From Desarmillaria ectypa (lineage: Eukaryota > Basidiomycota > Agaricomycetes > Agaricales > Physalacriaceae): DNA of 64,000 bases. The notes below the pieces were generated by a model. The model searched no databases. It had not been told where the DNA came from and was given only the letters and a program-made list of their open reading frames with translations. The position numbers were made by a program, and so were the translations under genes. This document shows, in pieces, positions 10,768-21,843 of the stretch. Every line of letters begins with the position of its first letter. The first letter of the stretch is position 1. The stretch spans positions 3,534,001-3,598,000 of the forward strand of contig JAUDYN010000005.1 of NCBI GenBank assembly GCA_030407005.1, read 5' to 3'.

Positions 10768-11712
10768 ATGATTGGCAAACGCAACGCCTCCAACGCTGAA
10801 AACATCCCTATTCGCCGGACCTCTACTACTGGCAAACACGTAGCAGCCACCAAGGCCCTATCAGCCCCCCTCCACAAGCGGAAACGTGCCGTCGCCAAAC
10901 CTGGGCACATAGTCTTCGACGTGAAAACGTACTGTGCTTCCAAAGAGACGCTCATCACCGTCCAGCTCGCGTCCAAACTCAGACAACCCACATACGCTCT
11001 CCCCGAAGCGTCCACCCTCTTCGCACGGGACACTATAGCCAAGGAGTACGGCGTGCGGTTGTTTTACACGCTGTCACTCCTCGCACCGAGTACCCCACCC
11101 AAAGACTCACCTATCCCCGTGACTTACCCTGTCTCTCTTCCTCCGAATGCACCCGCAGAAGGCCCCTCTTACTTCCTCGGCGTCTTTGCACCCAACTCTA
11201 CCAAAGTGACTCTCCATCCAGCGCACCACGAAGTCCTCGCTGCTCACTGTCCGCGTTTACCCGCTACCATCCAGTCATCACCAGCAGGGCCTCAGATCCC
11301 CGTGCACCCCCTATGCCTGCCTGATCCCCAGTCGTACGCGCTCCTCAGTCAGTACATGTACACTCACCGCCAGGACCTCCTCCTCGCGTCCCTCCTCCCG
11401 CTCGGTTCCCTCCCTTCCAATCCCTTCCCCACCACTGCCCATCTCTCGTCTTCTCCGAAAACCGCCGTGTCGATCCACCCTCAGGTCCTCGCCCTCGCAG
11501 AGTCCCTCGCGAAGGATTTCACGCAGCATAAGCTCCTTGGCGGGTTGTCGACTGTTCATGGGTTATGGAAGAATATCGTGGCATTGGGTGTTGATGATGA
11601 TGGGTTGTGGCAAGTCATCCATGCCGCGTGGGCCATTTACTTGACAGCGGCCGGTTGGACGGATGGCCGTCTCCATCTCAAAAAGGGCGAGCTTATCCCT
11701 GGCTATCAGTAA
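10768..11712 (+). CDS. Clp1-like protein (clamp-cell development family)
   Basis: Single-exon frame of 314 residues. I chose the ATG at 10768 (ACAATGATTG) rather than an in-frame ATG 30 bp upstream because the TATA box and likely transcript start lie between or close to them. The N-terminus is basic (HKRKRAVAKPG, possible nuclear signal). The middle is proline-rich. The C-terminus carries the most family-like stretch, STVHGLWKNIVALGVDDDGL followed by WQVIHAAWAIYL. I recognise this as resembling Clp1 of Coprinopsis, which is needed for clamp-cell formation and A-regulated sexual development; its biochemical role is unknown. The gene sits alone in the loop of the palindrome, so recombination between the arms would flip its orientation. 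Codon use is GC-rich, unlike the surrounding repeats, which supports a living gene. Family assignment is from memory of the pattern. Confidence 0.6.
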   Translation: MIGKRNASNAENIPIRRTSTTGKHVAATKALSAPLHKRKRAVAKPGHIVFDVKTYCASKETLITVQLASKLRQPTYALPEASTLFARDTIAKEYGVRLFYTLSLLAPSTPPKDSPIPVTYPVSLPPNAPAEGPSYFLGVFAPNSTKVTLHPAHHEVLAAHCPRLPATIQSSPAGPQIPVHPLCLPDPQSYALLSQYMYTHRQDLLLASLLPLGSLPSNPFPTTAHLSSSPKTAVSIHPQVLALAESLAKDFTQHKLLGGLSTVHGLWKNIVALGVDDDGLWQVIHAAWAIYLTAAGWTDGRLHLKKGELIPGYQ

Positions 11713-11954
11713 TTCCTATGCGTTTATGCTCTCGATATTGCTCTGTTGTTTAGTTTTCCATTCGCTCTCTTCATTGCATATGCTGTACACCATTCGCATT
11801 TACTTATTACTACTTATGATATATGGATAGAAGAATATGACAAACTTGTACTATAATCCTGAGCTCGACTTGCTGCATTGACTTTTAAAGTGGTCGTCAA
11901 GGCTAGGCACTGCATCATTAGACAAAAGTGAAAAGCAGATCTTGAATATGTTAT

Positions 11955-12047
11955 ACATCGGAGGGGAATCGAACCCTCGGCGGGTCGATAGCGATTATTT
12001 AGACACACATATGGCAACGACCCAGGTTACCACTACCTCATTGATGC
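11955..12047 (-). tRNA. chimeric tRNA-Gly(GCC) with intron, damaged acceptor stem
   Basis: The minus-strand 5' half (GCATCAA through GTTGCCATATG) is identical to the left tRNA gene because it belongs to the right arm. From 12007 downward the 3' half differs: another intron, T arm GAGGG-TTCGATT-CCCCT and acceptor strand CCGATGT. Acceptor pairs 6 and 7 are therefore A-C mismatches and pair 1 is G-T. The 3' strand would fit a 5' strand ending CGG, so the original gene was probably functional and its 5' half was overwritten from the left copy. A TTTT terminator follows at about 11930. Probably inactive or poorly processed now. Confidence 0.75.
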
Positions 12048-12120
12048 GCCCTTCCCATGTAATCCCATCCTTCTCTGCTCGCGTTCAACCCATGTTCACC
12101 ATGTTTTACCTCCTCTTCTC

Positions 12121-12349
12121 ACCAAGGAATAGGGACGTTATGGATATGGCCGTAGACTGCACAAAAATGCTTGCTTATGGTACAGCTGATGCCAAATCCA
12201 TACCGTATCTGTCATTGAAATATGAAGGCGATTTGCTTCATTGAGGTCATATTTACTGACCTCGATGGCATTCAACGATCCCCTACCATTCCCTCAATAA
12301 TATGGCTGTATTTTCGATCGTCGAAGGTGCTCACGGTAGGGACCCATAT
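12121..12349 (+). repeat. dispersed repeat 'R', right arm (inner copy)
   Basis: Mirror of the copy at 9222-9450; see there for the shared hairpin core. Confidence 0.8.
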
Positions 12350-14565
12350 CCGCTGTACATCACCTCCCTACCAGCTCAATCCTCCTAGTACTCCGGAAGA
12401 CACTGCATATTCCAGCTCAAGAGCCAGTGTGGACAAAGATGCTCTCTGTCTCTATGGTTGCGCCTCAAATGAGCCATGACATGGAGAAGACATGTACAAG
12501 GTGCGTACACCCTCCATCCATCCCCCTTTGTCCTCTCCAGCTTTCCAGCTTTCCATTCCCGCTTCCACAATATTCTTCTGTAGAACGTGTCGATCGTACA
12601 GCACCCACCGGTATTTCCTACCTCCACAGACTCCCAATAAGCAAACATTGCCGGTTTCATCAAATCGATTATGCCCATCTGATGAACTATTGCCTGTCAA
12701 TAATATAGAACGTGGTGCATACACGCTCTTTTACTAACAACATCCATTCAAGAACGATGGGTATTTGGAGGGACACGACGGCAGCATACACGTGCCTAGT
12801 GCGCTTCCCACGTTGCCCAATCTCATCTTGCTGGCGTTAAAACGCTAGCCTCTCGAGAATATCCTTGTGACGTTGGGCATCTCTGCCGCGTGGTGTGTAT
12901 TTTTTACGGCGGCAGATTAGGTGGACGTCTCGGGAGGTTATCCCTTACTCTCGATATCGCTCTGTTGTTTCGCCATTCCATTCTCATTGTCTACTCGCAT
13001 CATCTGAATCCCCTCGTGTGATGCACATAGAGCTCGCATACTTTTTAGTGAATGCTATTAGTGACCAAACACTGCTAATTCTAAAGCAACAAGTCAGAAA
13101 AATATTAATTGTTATCGTCCGATGAACAATAACGAAAGGAGAATTTCACGCATCAAGGGGGAATGACCTCTTTCGGCGTGAGAGGTCTTGCAACACTCGG
13201 CTATATCTAAACTTGCCATTTCTAGTACGGAGCCGTTTGTGTTATATCTTGTTCTTAATCACATCATATTTGGAAGAACTGTCAATGAGCGCTAAGCGCT
13301 GAGCCATAGAGTTTGGACCGCCCCTTTTGCTCCTAGAAGCTACGTTCTGTGCAGGTTCCTACAGCATGGCTTTGTTGTAACTCGGTGGATATTATATCTG
13401 CGCGCTGATAGGTGGACATTTTGGAACTCATCCTATAGTAACCAGATGTATATCCTTGGGTCGGGACGTTGACTCGAATAAATGCTATGTCGCTTTAACT
13501 TCGCACCCGACGCTCTTGTTGTCTGGAGGCTTGCAGTTAGACGGAGATGGCGCAAGGGTTTGTGTAGGCATCTACAGTAACAAATCTAAAGCGAGGTTAC
13601 GTTGGAACTCCCCGCTCGTCCTATAATTAACTCTATTCCTCGCGACCCCGTTCCTGTTAGCAATACATCCGGACTCAAGATCAAGTCACACTTGACAACT
13701 TCGTCTATTCATTGTTTTGTCGGAGGGTTTGTGCCAAGGAACAATAGAGGCGTTGATCCTTGTCAGTCATTCTTCCGACTTCTTCTTGACCCTGGAACCT
13801 GCGTCACACTGTCTTTTAGATCGAATAGACTGACCCCATTCATGGCTTCGGTTCGTTATATCTCCTCATCTTTTTGTTGCCTCTACGGAGTCAAAGAACA
13901 TTCCTCCTATGACGCACAGAATACTCACGTTGGTCCGCATTCGCCTGTATTCCTCACACCTTCTCGGGATGTCTACCCCTTCCCTAATAGGAGGAATTCA
14001 TGCAGGAACGAAACCAGTTCTCACGCCGCGTGGAGGCAGCTGCGGGCGGCCAACAAATGATTATGACTCTTGCCTTCGACGCGGTTCAAAGATGCTGCGG
14101 TGGCGGCACAGAAGAATATATCGGGGCATACATTATTAGTTTCATTTCTAACATCTTCTATCGACTGAATCTGGATTGCGGGTTCATGTTAGCGCTGTCA
14201 ATCCATTTTCAGCTTTCCTGTCGTGACGTTTTCTTATAATATAGATAGAAGGGCATGAATAGGTAATCATCTTGTATTCTTAAGCAGGTCGCCAATACTC
14301 GAGCAACAACGTTATGATTGTGGCGATAGGCATTTGCTACCGCACACAACATACTGGCGAAAATGCGGTGCAGAGTAGGTTTCAGAAGTCGTACAGCTTA
14401 CAGAGTGCAGAGTAAGTTCCAAAGAATGACTAACCTGATATACTCTTAGGGATGATCACAGGCCGTGCCGGAATGGTGCTAGAGCAGAAGGCGTCAACGA
14501 GACCCGCATTCAAACATGTCCCCTTCTCTACATAACAGGCTTAGCTTCAGAGCGTCTGCATGTCA

Positions 14566-14916
14566 AGTTCTAGGGATGTGCACGGTACCCGTACTACGGT
14601 GGCTACGTACCGCAGATATGGATACGGGTCTGTACCGCGAGGACCTTCAACGACCGAAAATACGGTCGTGTTCATACGGTTGAAGTATGGTTGTCGAGGG
14701 AATAGTAAGGTACCACTGAACGCCATCGAGGTCAGTAAATATGACCTTAATGAAGCAAATCACACTCACATTTTGACGACAGATATTCGCTGTCGTTTGT
14801 GAAACTGTCCGTATACAGACAACGGCACGAACACGATACGGATTCGGCATCAGCCGTACCGTACCGTAAGCAAGATTTTTTGTGCGGTCTACGGCCATAT
14901 CCGTACGATGCACGCT
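14566..14916 (-). repeat. dispersed repeat 'R', right arm (outer copy)
   Basis: Mirror of the copy at 6655-7005. It ends with the same CACATCCCTAG block next to the unique part of the arm. Confidence 0.8.
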
Positions 14917-15124
14917 GTCCCGAAATTGTCAACAAACAACCCCACAAGCCACCTTAGATCGGCAACCACCGAAGTCTTTGGGAACTTCGGCAATGCTCAA
15001 AGTGCTTCGCACTCCCGCGATAATGCTGTCAACCGCTCGTGTTTGAAGGAAATTTTGCAATGTTGAGTCGGTTGCATTGGTATTGGTTCACTTCCAAAGT
15101 CGGTCCTTTTACGTGTTGGATCGA

Positions 15125-16510
15125 GATTGAACAACCAACATACAATCAGCTACATATTCCAACTGACTCAACACTGCACATCCGGTCTACACTTTTGGAA
15201 TCTTATATGAAGACCAAGATTTCCGTTAAATTTGGAAACAAGTTGAAGTGCAAAAGTAAGAGAACTTTTCTAGGATATTGAAAATCAACGATGAATGACA
15301 TGATTAGATCAAAGCGAAAGGGCCATCAATAATTGGTTGACTATACCCAATGTTTTCACAAATTTACAAAAAGTTATGTCTTAAATGAGCCGAGCTCCTT
15401 GCGAAGGAAGGCGCAAAAAATCCGAGTCAAGGTGCCACTATTCCGATCACCTGATAACTGAATGAAGATTGACAAAACAGACTCAGGTTTAAACCAACAA
15501 CTTTGTTGGTTACTCCACCCATATCACTAGCCACCAGGGAAAAGACCGCAAGATCGGAATGTGTCATAATGTTCAAAACACGTTATAATAGACATAATCT
15601 GCTGTAACAGATTGCAACGGAAACTCGCACATTAAAATATATTACAATTTTATCACAATATTGTGTTAACATCCCAGGCCTACCGTAACTCATAACTAAC
15701 AGTTATGTTTAGCTGCAATGTGCTGCAAATTATCCATGGAAGAAATAGGAAAAATCATACATGATTTTCATATATTGCGACCTTTAAATACATATATCCA
15801 TAAACAATACATCCCAGGACAACCAACAACTCGGAATAAAAGTCGCCCTCCCTCCCTCACCTGAAGCTGCATAGTCAAAATGATGCACCGCAGTTGGGTT
15901 TGTAAGATGATAATCCATGGACCGGCCCTCCAACACTTGCCTCACAGTATCCATGGCTAGAAAAAGAGGACAAGGATGAGTCTTTGGATGGGGCACAATA
16001 TTTAGGTAACGTACGCTACAACCATGGCAGTGAGAGTCTGGCTGGCGATTATGTTTCATATATACCTGTAGAGACAATTATTGTAAGGCGTGGCAGAAAA
16101 AGAGAGATACACGTACCAGAACAGTGTGAACAGATTTCAACTCAGCGATGAATGGACCGGTGCTAGCCAACAATGGCAATAAGCATAGCGTACCATTCCG
16201 AGTCCTATGTATATAGGATTACTCAGTCATTATGCTGTCTTGAACGACCAGTAGGAAAATCTATTTGGCGTATAATCCATCATGGCTTTCACTGGAATAG
16301 CTACCTGAGGATACCGTAGGAACGTCTTTATTCGTTTACGGCCAGCTTGGGCTGTCTCACAATGAACTTTGTATTCCTTCCCGTCTTTTCGTCAATATTT
16401 GCGGTCATTTTCTGCATATTCTCTCTCTCTTTCTGCGGCGCTGTTCTCTCCATTCTGTTCCGTTAATTTGTTGTTTTTTTCTTGCTTCGGCTTCGTAGTA
16501 GAATGTTATA
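15125..16510. other. AT-rich stretch without a supported gene
   Basis: Outer flank of the right arm. Only short frames occur on both strands (longest about 97 codons at 15784-16077 minus), with no domain or splice pattern. GTTAAATTTGGAAA near 15226 weakly recalls GTTAAGTTTGGAAA on the left side (minus strand near 6180), which may be a trace of the older duplication. Confidence 0.5.
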
Positions 16511-16807
16511 GGTATGTGTTTGCACCTCCTTTGTTGGGTGTAGCCGTCGCGTTCACAAACACGCCGCCCAACCTTACCATACAGGTAGATATCGACGGCG
16601 CAGCCATAATGTATCATCTTGCCGGAATAGTGTATATGGGAATAGCTACTTCACTTTTTGATTCATTGATGCCGATGGAAGCGTACGGTTCAATGACGGT
16701 ATGGTGAACGGTAGGAACGCCTTACTGGAAGGAACGACGAATAGTGTTGATCTCATGCAAGATGTTTCCGGAAAATCCTGGGAACACTTCATTTACAGAC
16801 GGATGTG
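16511..16807 (+). pseudogene. decayed C-terminal domain fragment, copy 1 (transposon-type, unassigned)
   Basis: Read with one frame change, this gives YHLAGIVYMG ... FIDADGSVRFNDGM ... DVSGKSWEHFIYRRM and a stop. The downstream copy gives the same pattern. The motif (LAG.VYYG.NHFT.RF.D.DG..W..DG) resembles the C-terminal, ubiquitin-protease-like region found in some Agaricomycete transposon proteins, but I cannot name the family safely. An in-frame TGA at 16659-16661 lies where the pattern wants Arg. Confidence 0.45.
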
Positions 16808-17019
16808 ACCCTACTTATCGACTCGACTCGAGGAATGCATAAAATTATACATAGGACTCGGACCTGTCGCGCGTATGCGTTGGCCCTCGCCAACTAGTAA
16901 TGGCCTTAGCATGAAAACAAAGTCTGTTCTCTTTCGCTTCCGCCTGTATGACTCTGGACCTTCTGTCTTGCCACATTGTCTTGTAATGTGATGATGTTTT
17001 TTTTTCTTGCATCGTTATA

Positions 17020-17300
17020 TATTGCCACCGCTAGGAGATGCAGTGACTTTCATGAACACACTGCCTGACGACGTCATCCAGCTAGAAGTGAATGGAAACG
17101 GGGTTGGGTACTGTCTAGCAGGAGCAGTTTACTATGGACGCAATCACTTCACCACTTGATTCGTTGACGTTGATGGTGACATGTGGTTCAATGACGGAAT
17201 AGTGCATGCGAGAGGCGTGCGCAGAGATGGCACGACTGCCACCATCGACCTGACAAGGGATATAATCGGCAAATCCCATGATCATTTTATGTACAGATAG
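17020..17300 (+). pseudogene. decayed C-terminal domain fragment, copy 2
   Basis: Direct diverged copy of 16511-16807, about 510 bp downstream. It reads GYCLAGAVYYGRNHFTT, stop, FVDVDGDMWFNDGIVHAR, then DLTRDIIGKSHDHFMYR and a stop. The internal TGA (17157-17159) is at the same codon as in copy 1. Confidence 0.45.
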
Positions 17301-17529
17301 ACATGAGCTTGTACATGCCACGCGGATTATGAGTATTACAATCGGAAGATTCCGACCTATTGTGAGTGATTTGCCGTATTATGATTGAGTTACAATCGCA
17401 CGAAACAATGATAACTCACTATGATCGGGAAAGTCCGCCATAACCGATTGCAATTTTTTAGCCTTTTCCCTGACTGGTAAATCATAATTGCTCTCTGGCG
17501 TAGTGCGGTCCGTATCTGACTCGAAGAGA

Positions 17530-17831
17530 AGTATGTGCTGAACGGATCATGAATGCGTGCCGTATTTATTACATCCACGCAAGACTATAAAGCGCAGAGC
17601 GGATTTCTTTAGCCGTTATTGTAAGTTTAACTCCTTTCCAGTGGAAACAGATGTGGTTACTGTAATATTCTACCACATTTTACGGCACCGGAAGACTTCA
17701 CAAAGGCACGTATTTATGCATATCTGTGCATAAACGACACTATTCTCTGTTTAGGCATTCTATATCATCAGCTCTAGGCCAAATCACCGAAGGCACTTGT
17801 TCCCTGACTTGAATAGATAAGAGAATACAGA
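17530..17831 (+). promoter_or_regulatory. upstream region shared with the first metacaspase
   Basis: Aligns with the minus strand of 5356-5700: CTTTATAG near 17590 (minus reading), TATTCTACCACA, TTTATGCATATCTGTGCAT and CTGTTTAGGCATTC. It marks the extent of the old duplication on this side. Confidence 0.6.
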
Positions 17832-18994
17832 ATGGAAGATTTCACACAAGTCTGGCAAAGGGAACCACCAAAAGCCCGATATAATGGTGGTGCCAATCCT
17901 GCATCATCAACGTCGACAGGCCTCAACAACGGCCCCAATATTTGCCTCGAATCTGAGAAAAGACTACATCAGCGTCCATTGCCTCTGGAAGCAACCGTAC
18001 GAGCAGCATATGTAGGCATACATTTACATTCATTGACCCAAATTGTTGATGAAGAACAACGTAGCCGCGCCTTGGCTCCGATCGAATTTGGGCCATTGTC
18101 GTTGGAATCGACGGGTATTCGTCCTATCCATTGCGCGGCTGCGTGGCGGATGCTTTAGCAATAAAGCAATACCTCACAGACGACCTCCTTGTGCCTAGGG
18201 AGCGAATCCAAACCCTTCTTGGACCGACGGACGAGAGTGAAAAATCAGCTAAAGTTTCTTCCATTCCCTCCCGCGCAAATATTCTATCCCTCCTTCTCAG
18301 TCTCATCACCAACCCTAACATCGAACACGGAGATCCTATTATTATCTTTTTCGCTGGACACGGCTCCCGCTACCCATTGTCAGATGACGACGACAATCCT
18401 GACACCGATGGGGAGCATGACGATGAACGCTCTCGCAAATTCGTTGAGGCGCTTTGTCCCATGGATCGAAATACTCGAGACAGCGGCGGCGTGCTCATTC
18501 CTGATATCACCGACCGGGAACTTAATACCATACTCTCCCAAATCTCCCGTTCGAAAGGGCATCGAATTCAGTTCATTCTAGATCGCTGTCACGCGGGCAG
18601 CATCATTCGAACATTGAATTCAAGAGTGCGGACTGTTTCCCCGCTGGAGCGTGCCTCGATCAAAGATATGTTCCGAGCTGGTGAAGAAACCCTTAAAGAC
18701 TATCCTGGTTATCGATCCATCTCTGCAGAGGACTGGGTCCCGGACATGGTAGCAGCGTGTAAGGCAGGCGAGCTTGCAAAAGCGAGGCGGGTAAAGAAGG
18801 AGAAGGAAACGGAGGTGTGGAGCGGCATCTTCACGAGTTCACTCATCAAGACTCTGAGCTCTGGTGTATTGGGAGAAGGTGCGACATATGTGGACCTCGT
18901 TAATGCTCTTCCCCGACCCTCTCTCCGGCACCATTCCCAGACGCCAGTTGTCGCAGGGGGGCGCAAGAATACGCGCCTTTGGTATCAGGATTGA
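17832..18994 (+). CDS. metacaspase (caspase-like, peptidase C14), copy 2
   Basis: Two exons, 17832-18011 (60 codons) and 18065-18994, with a 53-nt intron (GTAGGC...CGTAG), giving 369 residues. The p20 core starts at WAIVVGIDGYSSYPLRGC. The catalytic His is in FFAGHGSRYP (about residue 159) and the catalytic Cys in LDRCHAGS (about 235), so the dyad is intact although the preceding Cys of copy 1 is Arg here. Compared with copy 1 it lacks five residues (DSHVM) just before VAACKAGELAKA, and its N-terminal exon is much more diverged than the core. The reading frame is open throughout, arguing that both copies stay under selection. Its role should be as for copy 1: an Arg/Lys-specific cysteine protease in stress or cell death, with specificity possibly altered. 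Confidence 0.86.
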
Positions 18995-19452
18995 CGTGTA
19001 GCCATTGTCTGTACGTTTTTGAAAGTGGGTTTCGTTCATGCTGGTTCGCTTTAATTATTGTAGAAATCGCTCTGCCATATTAAAAAGTATCGCTCTGATC
19101 GCCGTAGAATGATTCCATCAGGTCAGTCATAATACATCTTTACTTTCCGAGCAAGATTTGGAGGCGTCTATTGACTGTGGAGGAACATTATGTCCAGCGT
19201 CGACAACGATGGATCTGTGAGAGATCGTACACGTTGCGCATGCTATCTATTACAGCGCTGTAGGTTGGACGGGATTGGAAACTTGATTGGGAATAATATG
19301 ATGTGGGAAGATGGCGCTGAGCTGCGGTTCGTATCACACTGCTAGTTCAGGGAGTGAGAGTTAGCAAAGCAAGTTATAGATACCAAAACGGGAATAAACT
19401 TACAAGAGATCAACTTTCCGAAACATCTGAATTAGATCATAGAAGTCACAGG
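18995..19452. other. no gene seen; 3' flank of metacaspase 2 and target of copia A'
   Basis: Short frames only. It ends with CAGAT (19453-19457), the left target-site duplication of the next element. Confidence 0.6.
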
Positions 19453-19457
19453 CAGAT

Positions 19458-19668
19458 TGTTGTAACGAGAGCGAGGAGAACGTAGAAAGGATGGTAAAAT
19501 CCTTGCCTCTCAAGCAAGAGGTGTCCTACTTAAATACATTTTGTACTACTTCTAGAACTTACTACGAAATACTATGTATGTCCACTTTTACGGTCCAAAG
19601 TTGATCCTGCTGAGTAAGCCAATCCTTCGAGTACATTCTAGTACTTGCTCGGGATTGTTATCCCAACA
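19458..19668 (-). repeat. 3' LTR of copia A'
   Basis: TG...CA ends, 211 bp. It keeps CpG at five sites (for example TAACGAG, GCGAGG, TACGGTCC) where the 5' LTR has TG or CA. Confidence 0.95.
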
Positions 19669-19675
19669 CTCCCCC

Positions 19676-21838
19676 TCAATGCCGAGCTCCTAGAATACCT
19701 GCAGATAGATATTCATGTAATGGTCTTGGTAGCCCTTTAGTGAATATTGTTGGAATCCTGGGTGTTGCGCAGGGTAGACTCCAGGCTGGTAAAGCCAGAT
19801 GTAAAGGAATTGTTATTCTATGGCTCCTACAGAGCTCATATTTATACTACTTCGCACTAGAATCTAGAATGTACTATAACTTTCTATGACTCTCTTGCTT
19901 ACTCATCGACTCTCGGCATGATGCCGGATTGCTCCTTCTAGAACTTTCCAGCAAAATCCCAACAAATATATCTGCTAAGTTCTCCTCTGATGTGCAGTGC
20001 TGAACTTTGACTTCATTTGAAGCCATGCGCTCGCGAATGAAGTGATGCCATATGTCTATGTGCTTTGATCACGCGTGGAATACGGCGTTCTCAGTGAATT
20101 TGATCGCTGACTGATTGTCAACGAAAATAGTGGTTGCACCATCAGGTGGCAATCCTAATTCAGTTAAAATTGCCCGCAACCATATTACTTCTTGGGTTGT
20201 TTGCGAAAGGGCCATATATTCTGCCTCCATAGTGGATAGAGCTACAGTGGGCTGTTTCTTTGAACTCCAAGTAACAGCTCCCCCTGCATAGGTACAGACA
20301 TAACCAGATGTTGATCTTCTATCTGTCCTGTCTTCTCCCCAGTCTGAATCTGAGTAAGGTATCAGTTCATCTGTAGTCCCTCCATATGTGATTCCAAAAT
20401 CCAGAGTCCCCTTCAAGTAATGGCAAACTCGTTTCAGAGCTGTGACATGCTCAGTGGCTGGATTTTGTACATATTTGCTCAATTCCGTGACAGCATGTGC
20501 AATATCAGGCTGAGATCCATTGGCTGCATACATCAGAGATCCAACACTAGTATGGTAATATTGCCTGGTGGCTGTGTCAGCGCTCCGGGGATCATCTTCA
20601 GGGATTTTCTCTAGCCGTACATTCGGGTCCATAGGCATTTTGACTGGTTTGCAGTCTTTCATGCCCATTCGCTCAAGTACCTTCAAAATATATGCCTTCT
20701 GTGATAAGGTAATGGTACCCTTCTCCCAATTCCTGTCTATCTTCATGCCCAATATGTATTGAATCTCCCCCATGTCTGTAACATTTAGCTTCTTCTTAAG
20801 CTCTTCTTTCATAATAGACATGGTTTCATCATCTGGGGCAAGCAGTGTCATGTCATCTACATGCACAGCTACAATTATAGGACCAGAATCCATCTGTCTG
20901 ATATACACACATTGATTGCTAATCAATCTCATGTATCTGAGTCCCAAAAAGGTAGCATTTAATTTCTCATTCCAAACTCGGCCAGATTGCTTGAGTCCAT
21001 ATAATGTCAACTTGAGGTATGCTGCCTTGCCACTCCCATCAGAATATTCGGGTGGCTGTGCCATATAGATAGATTCATTGAGCTTTTCATTTAAGTAGGC
21101 TCCAATGACATCCATTCCATGAATAATCAGGTTTCTTTGTGCAGCAATGGCCATAAGTAGGCGGAATGTGTCCAGCCTAACTACAGGTGCATATGTCTCA
21201 AAGAAATTAATTCTGGGTTTCTGTGAAAATCCTTTCGCAACAAGTCTGGCTTTGTGCCTGGTGATTTTCCCATCACCATCTCTTTTCAGCCTGTAGGTCC
21301 ACTTGCAATCAACAAGCGACCTATCCTGAGGTAATTCTTCCAGCTGCCATGTGCCTAGAGAAGTCAATAGATTATATTCTTCATCCATTGCTTTCTTCCA
21401 ATGATGCCAATCTGGCCTTGTTTTAGCTTCTTCAAGGCTTAATGGCTCATCACTGAGGTTATCTGCAGTCTCCAGTGGTTCCTTTGTTACTTCCTGCTGC
21501 TTCTCTGGCAATTTTGTGCCTCGTGAGGCTGGATTATTAAGGAACTGGTAACTTGGTGGGGCTACTGATGCAATCCGGACCGATTTGTCACATGGCTGAA
21601 TCACCTTCCCATGCCATACAGGTAACTTTGATTTGGTTGCCAGGTCATCAAGGGCCATTTTCCCTTTTGTTTCGGCATTCCCGGCACCTGTGGATTTGTC
21701 CGAAATATCATCATTTCCATCCAGAATCTGCTCGACTTTGCTCCCTGACTCCCTCTCGAGCAGTGAAGGATGGGACACAATGTATTCATCATTGTTAGCA
21801 TTTAGAATGCTCTCTTCAGGGAATATAATATTTCTTGA
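19676..21838 (-). pseudogene. copia A' pol, RT and RNase H part
   Basis: Continues the copia A' frame after the copia B insertion. RT motifs GMDVIGAYLNEKL and HVDDMTLLA and RNase H motifs YSDSDWG, STMEAEYMAL and FVDNQSAI are present. The frame has a TGA where copia A has an arginine codon (CGATCG versus TGATCA near 20070). It is then cut by the solo LTR between ADIF and TKGLPRPLHEYL, and ends at TGA 19678-19676. An open frame that seems to start at 21910 actually begins inside the antisense LTR of copia B and is not the native start. Confidence 0.9.
19748..19964 (-). repeat. solo LTR (217 bp), third copia-type family
   Basis: TGTTGGAATCC...AATCCCAACA with exact 5-bp duplications AATAT on both sides (19743-19747 and 19965-19969). 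It interrupts the last codons of copia A' pol without changing the frame (222 bp added). Minus-strand reading shows a TATA box (GTATAAATA), suggesting this orientation. No internal region remains, so it was formed by LTR-LTR recombination. Confidence 0.93.
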
Positions 21839-21843
21839 GGTCT

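Larger units (their letters stand above)
12008..15124. repeat. right arm of the 3,117-bp inverted repeat
   Basis: Mirror image of 6447-9563, with all paired coordinates summing to 21571. It contains the mirrored R copies and D unit. The outer end is at 15124, where GTTGGATCGA is followed by GATTGAACAACC here but CCAACCTCAAGC on the other side. Confidence 0.93.

Noticed and set aside
16369..16707. 112-codon membrane-like frame
   Set aside because: It is in the wrong frame relative to the domain relic shared with 17020-17300.
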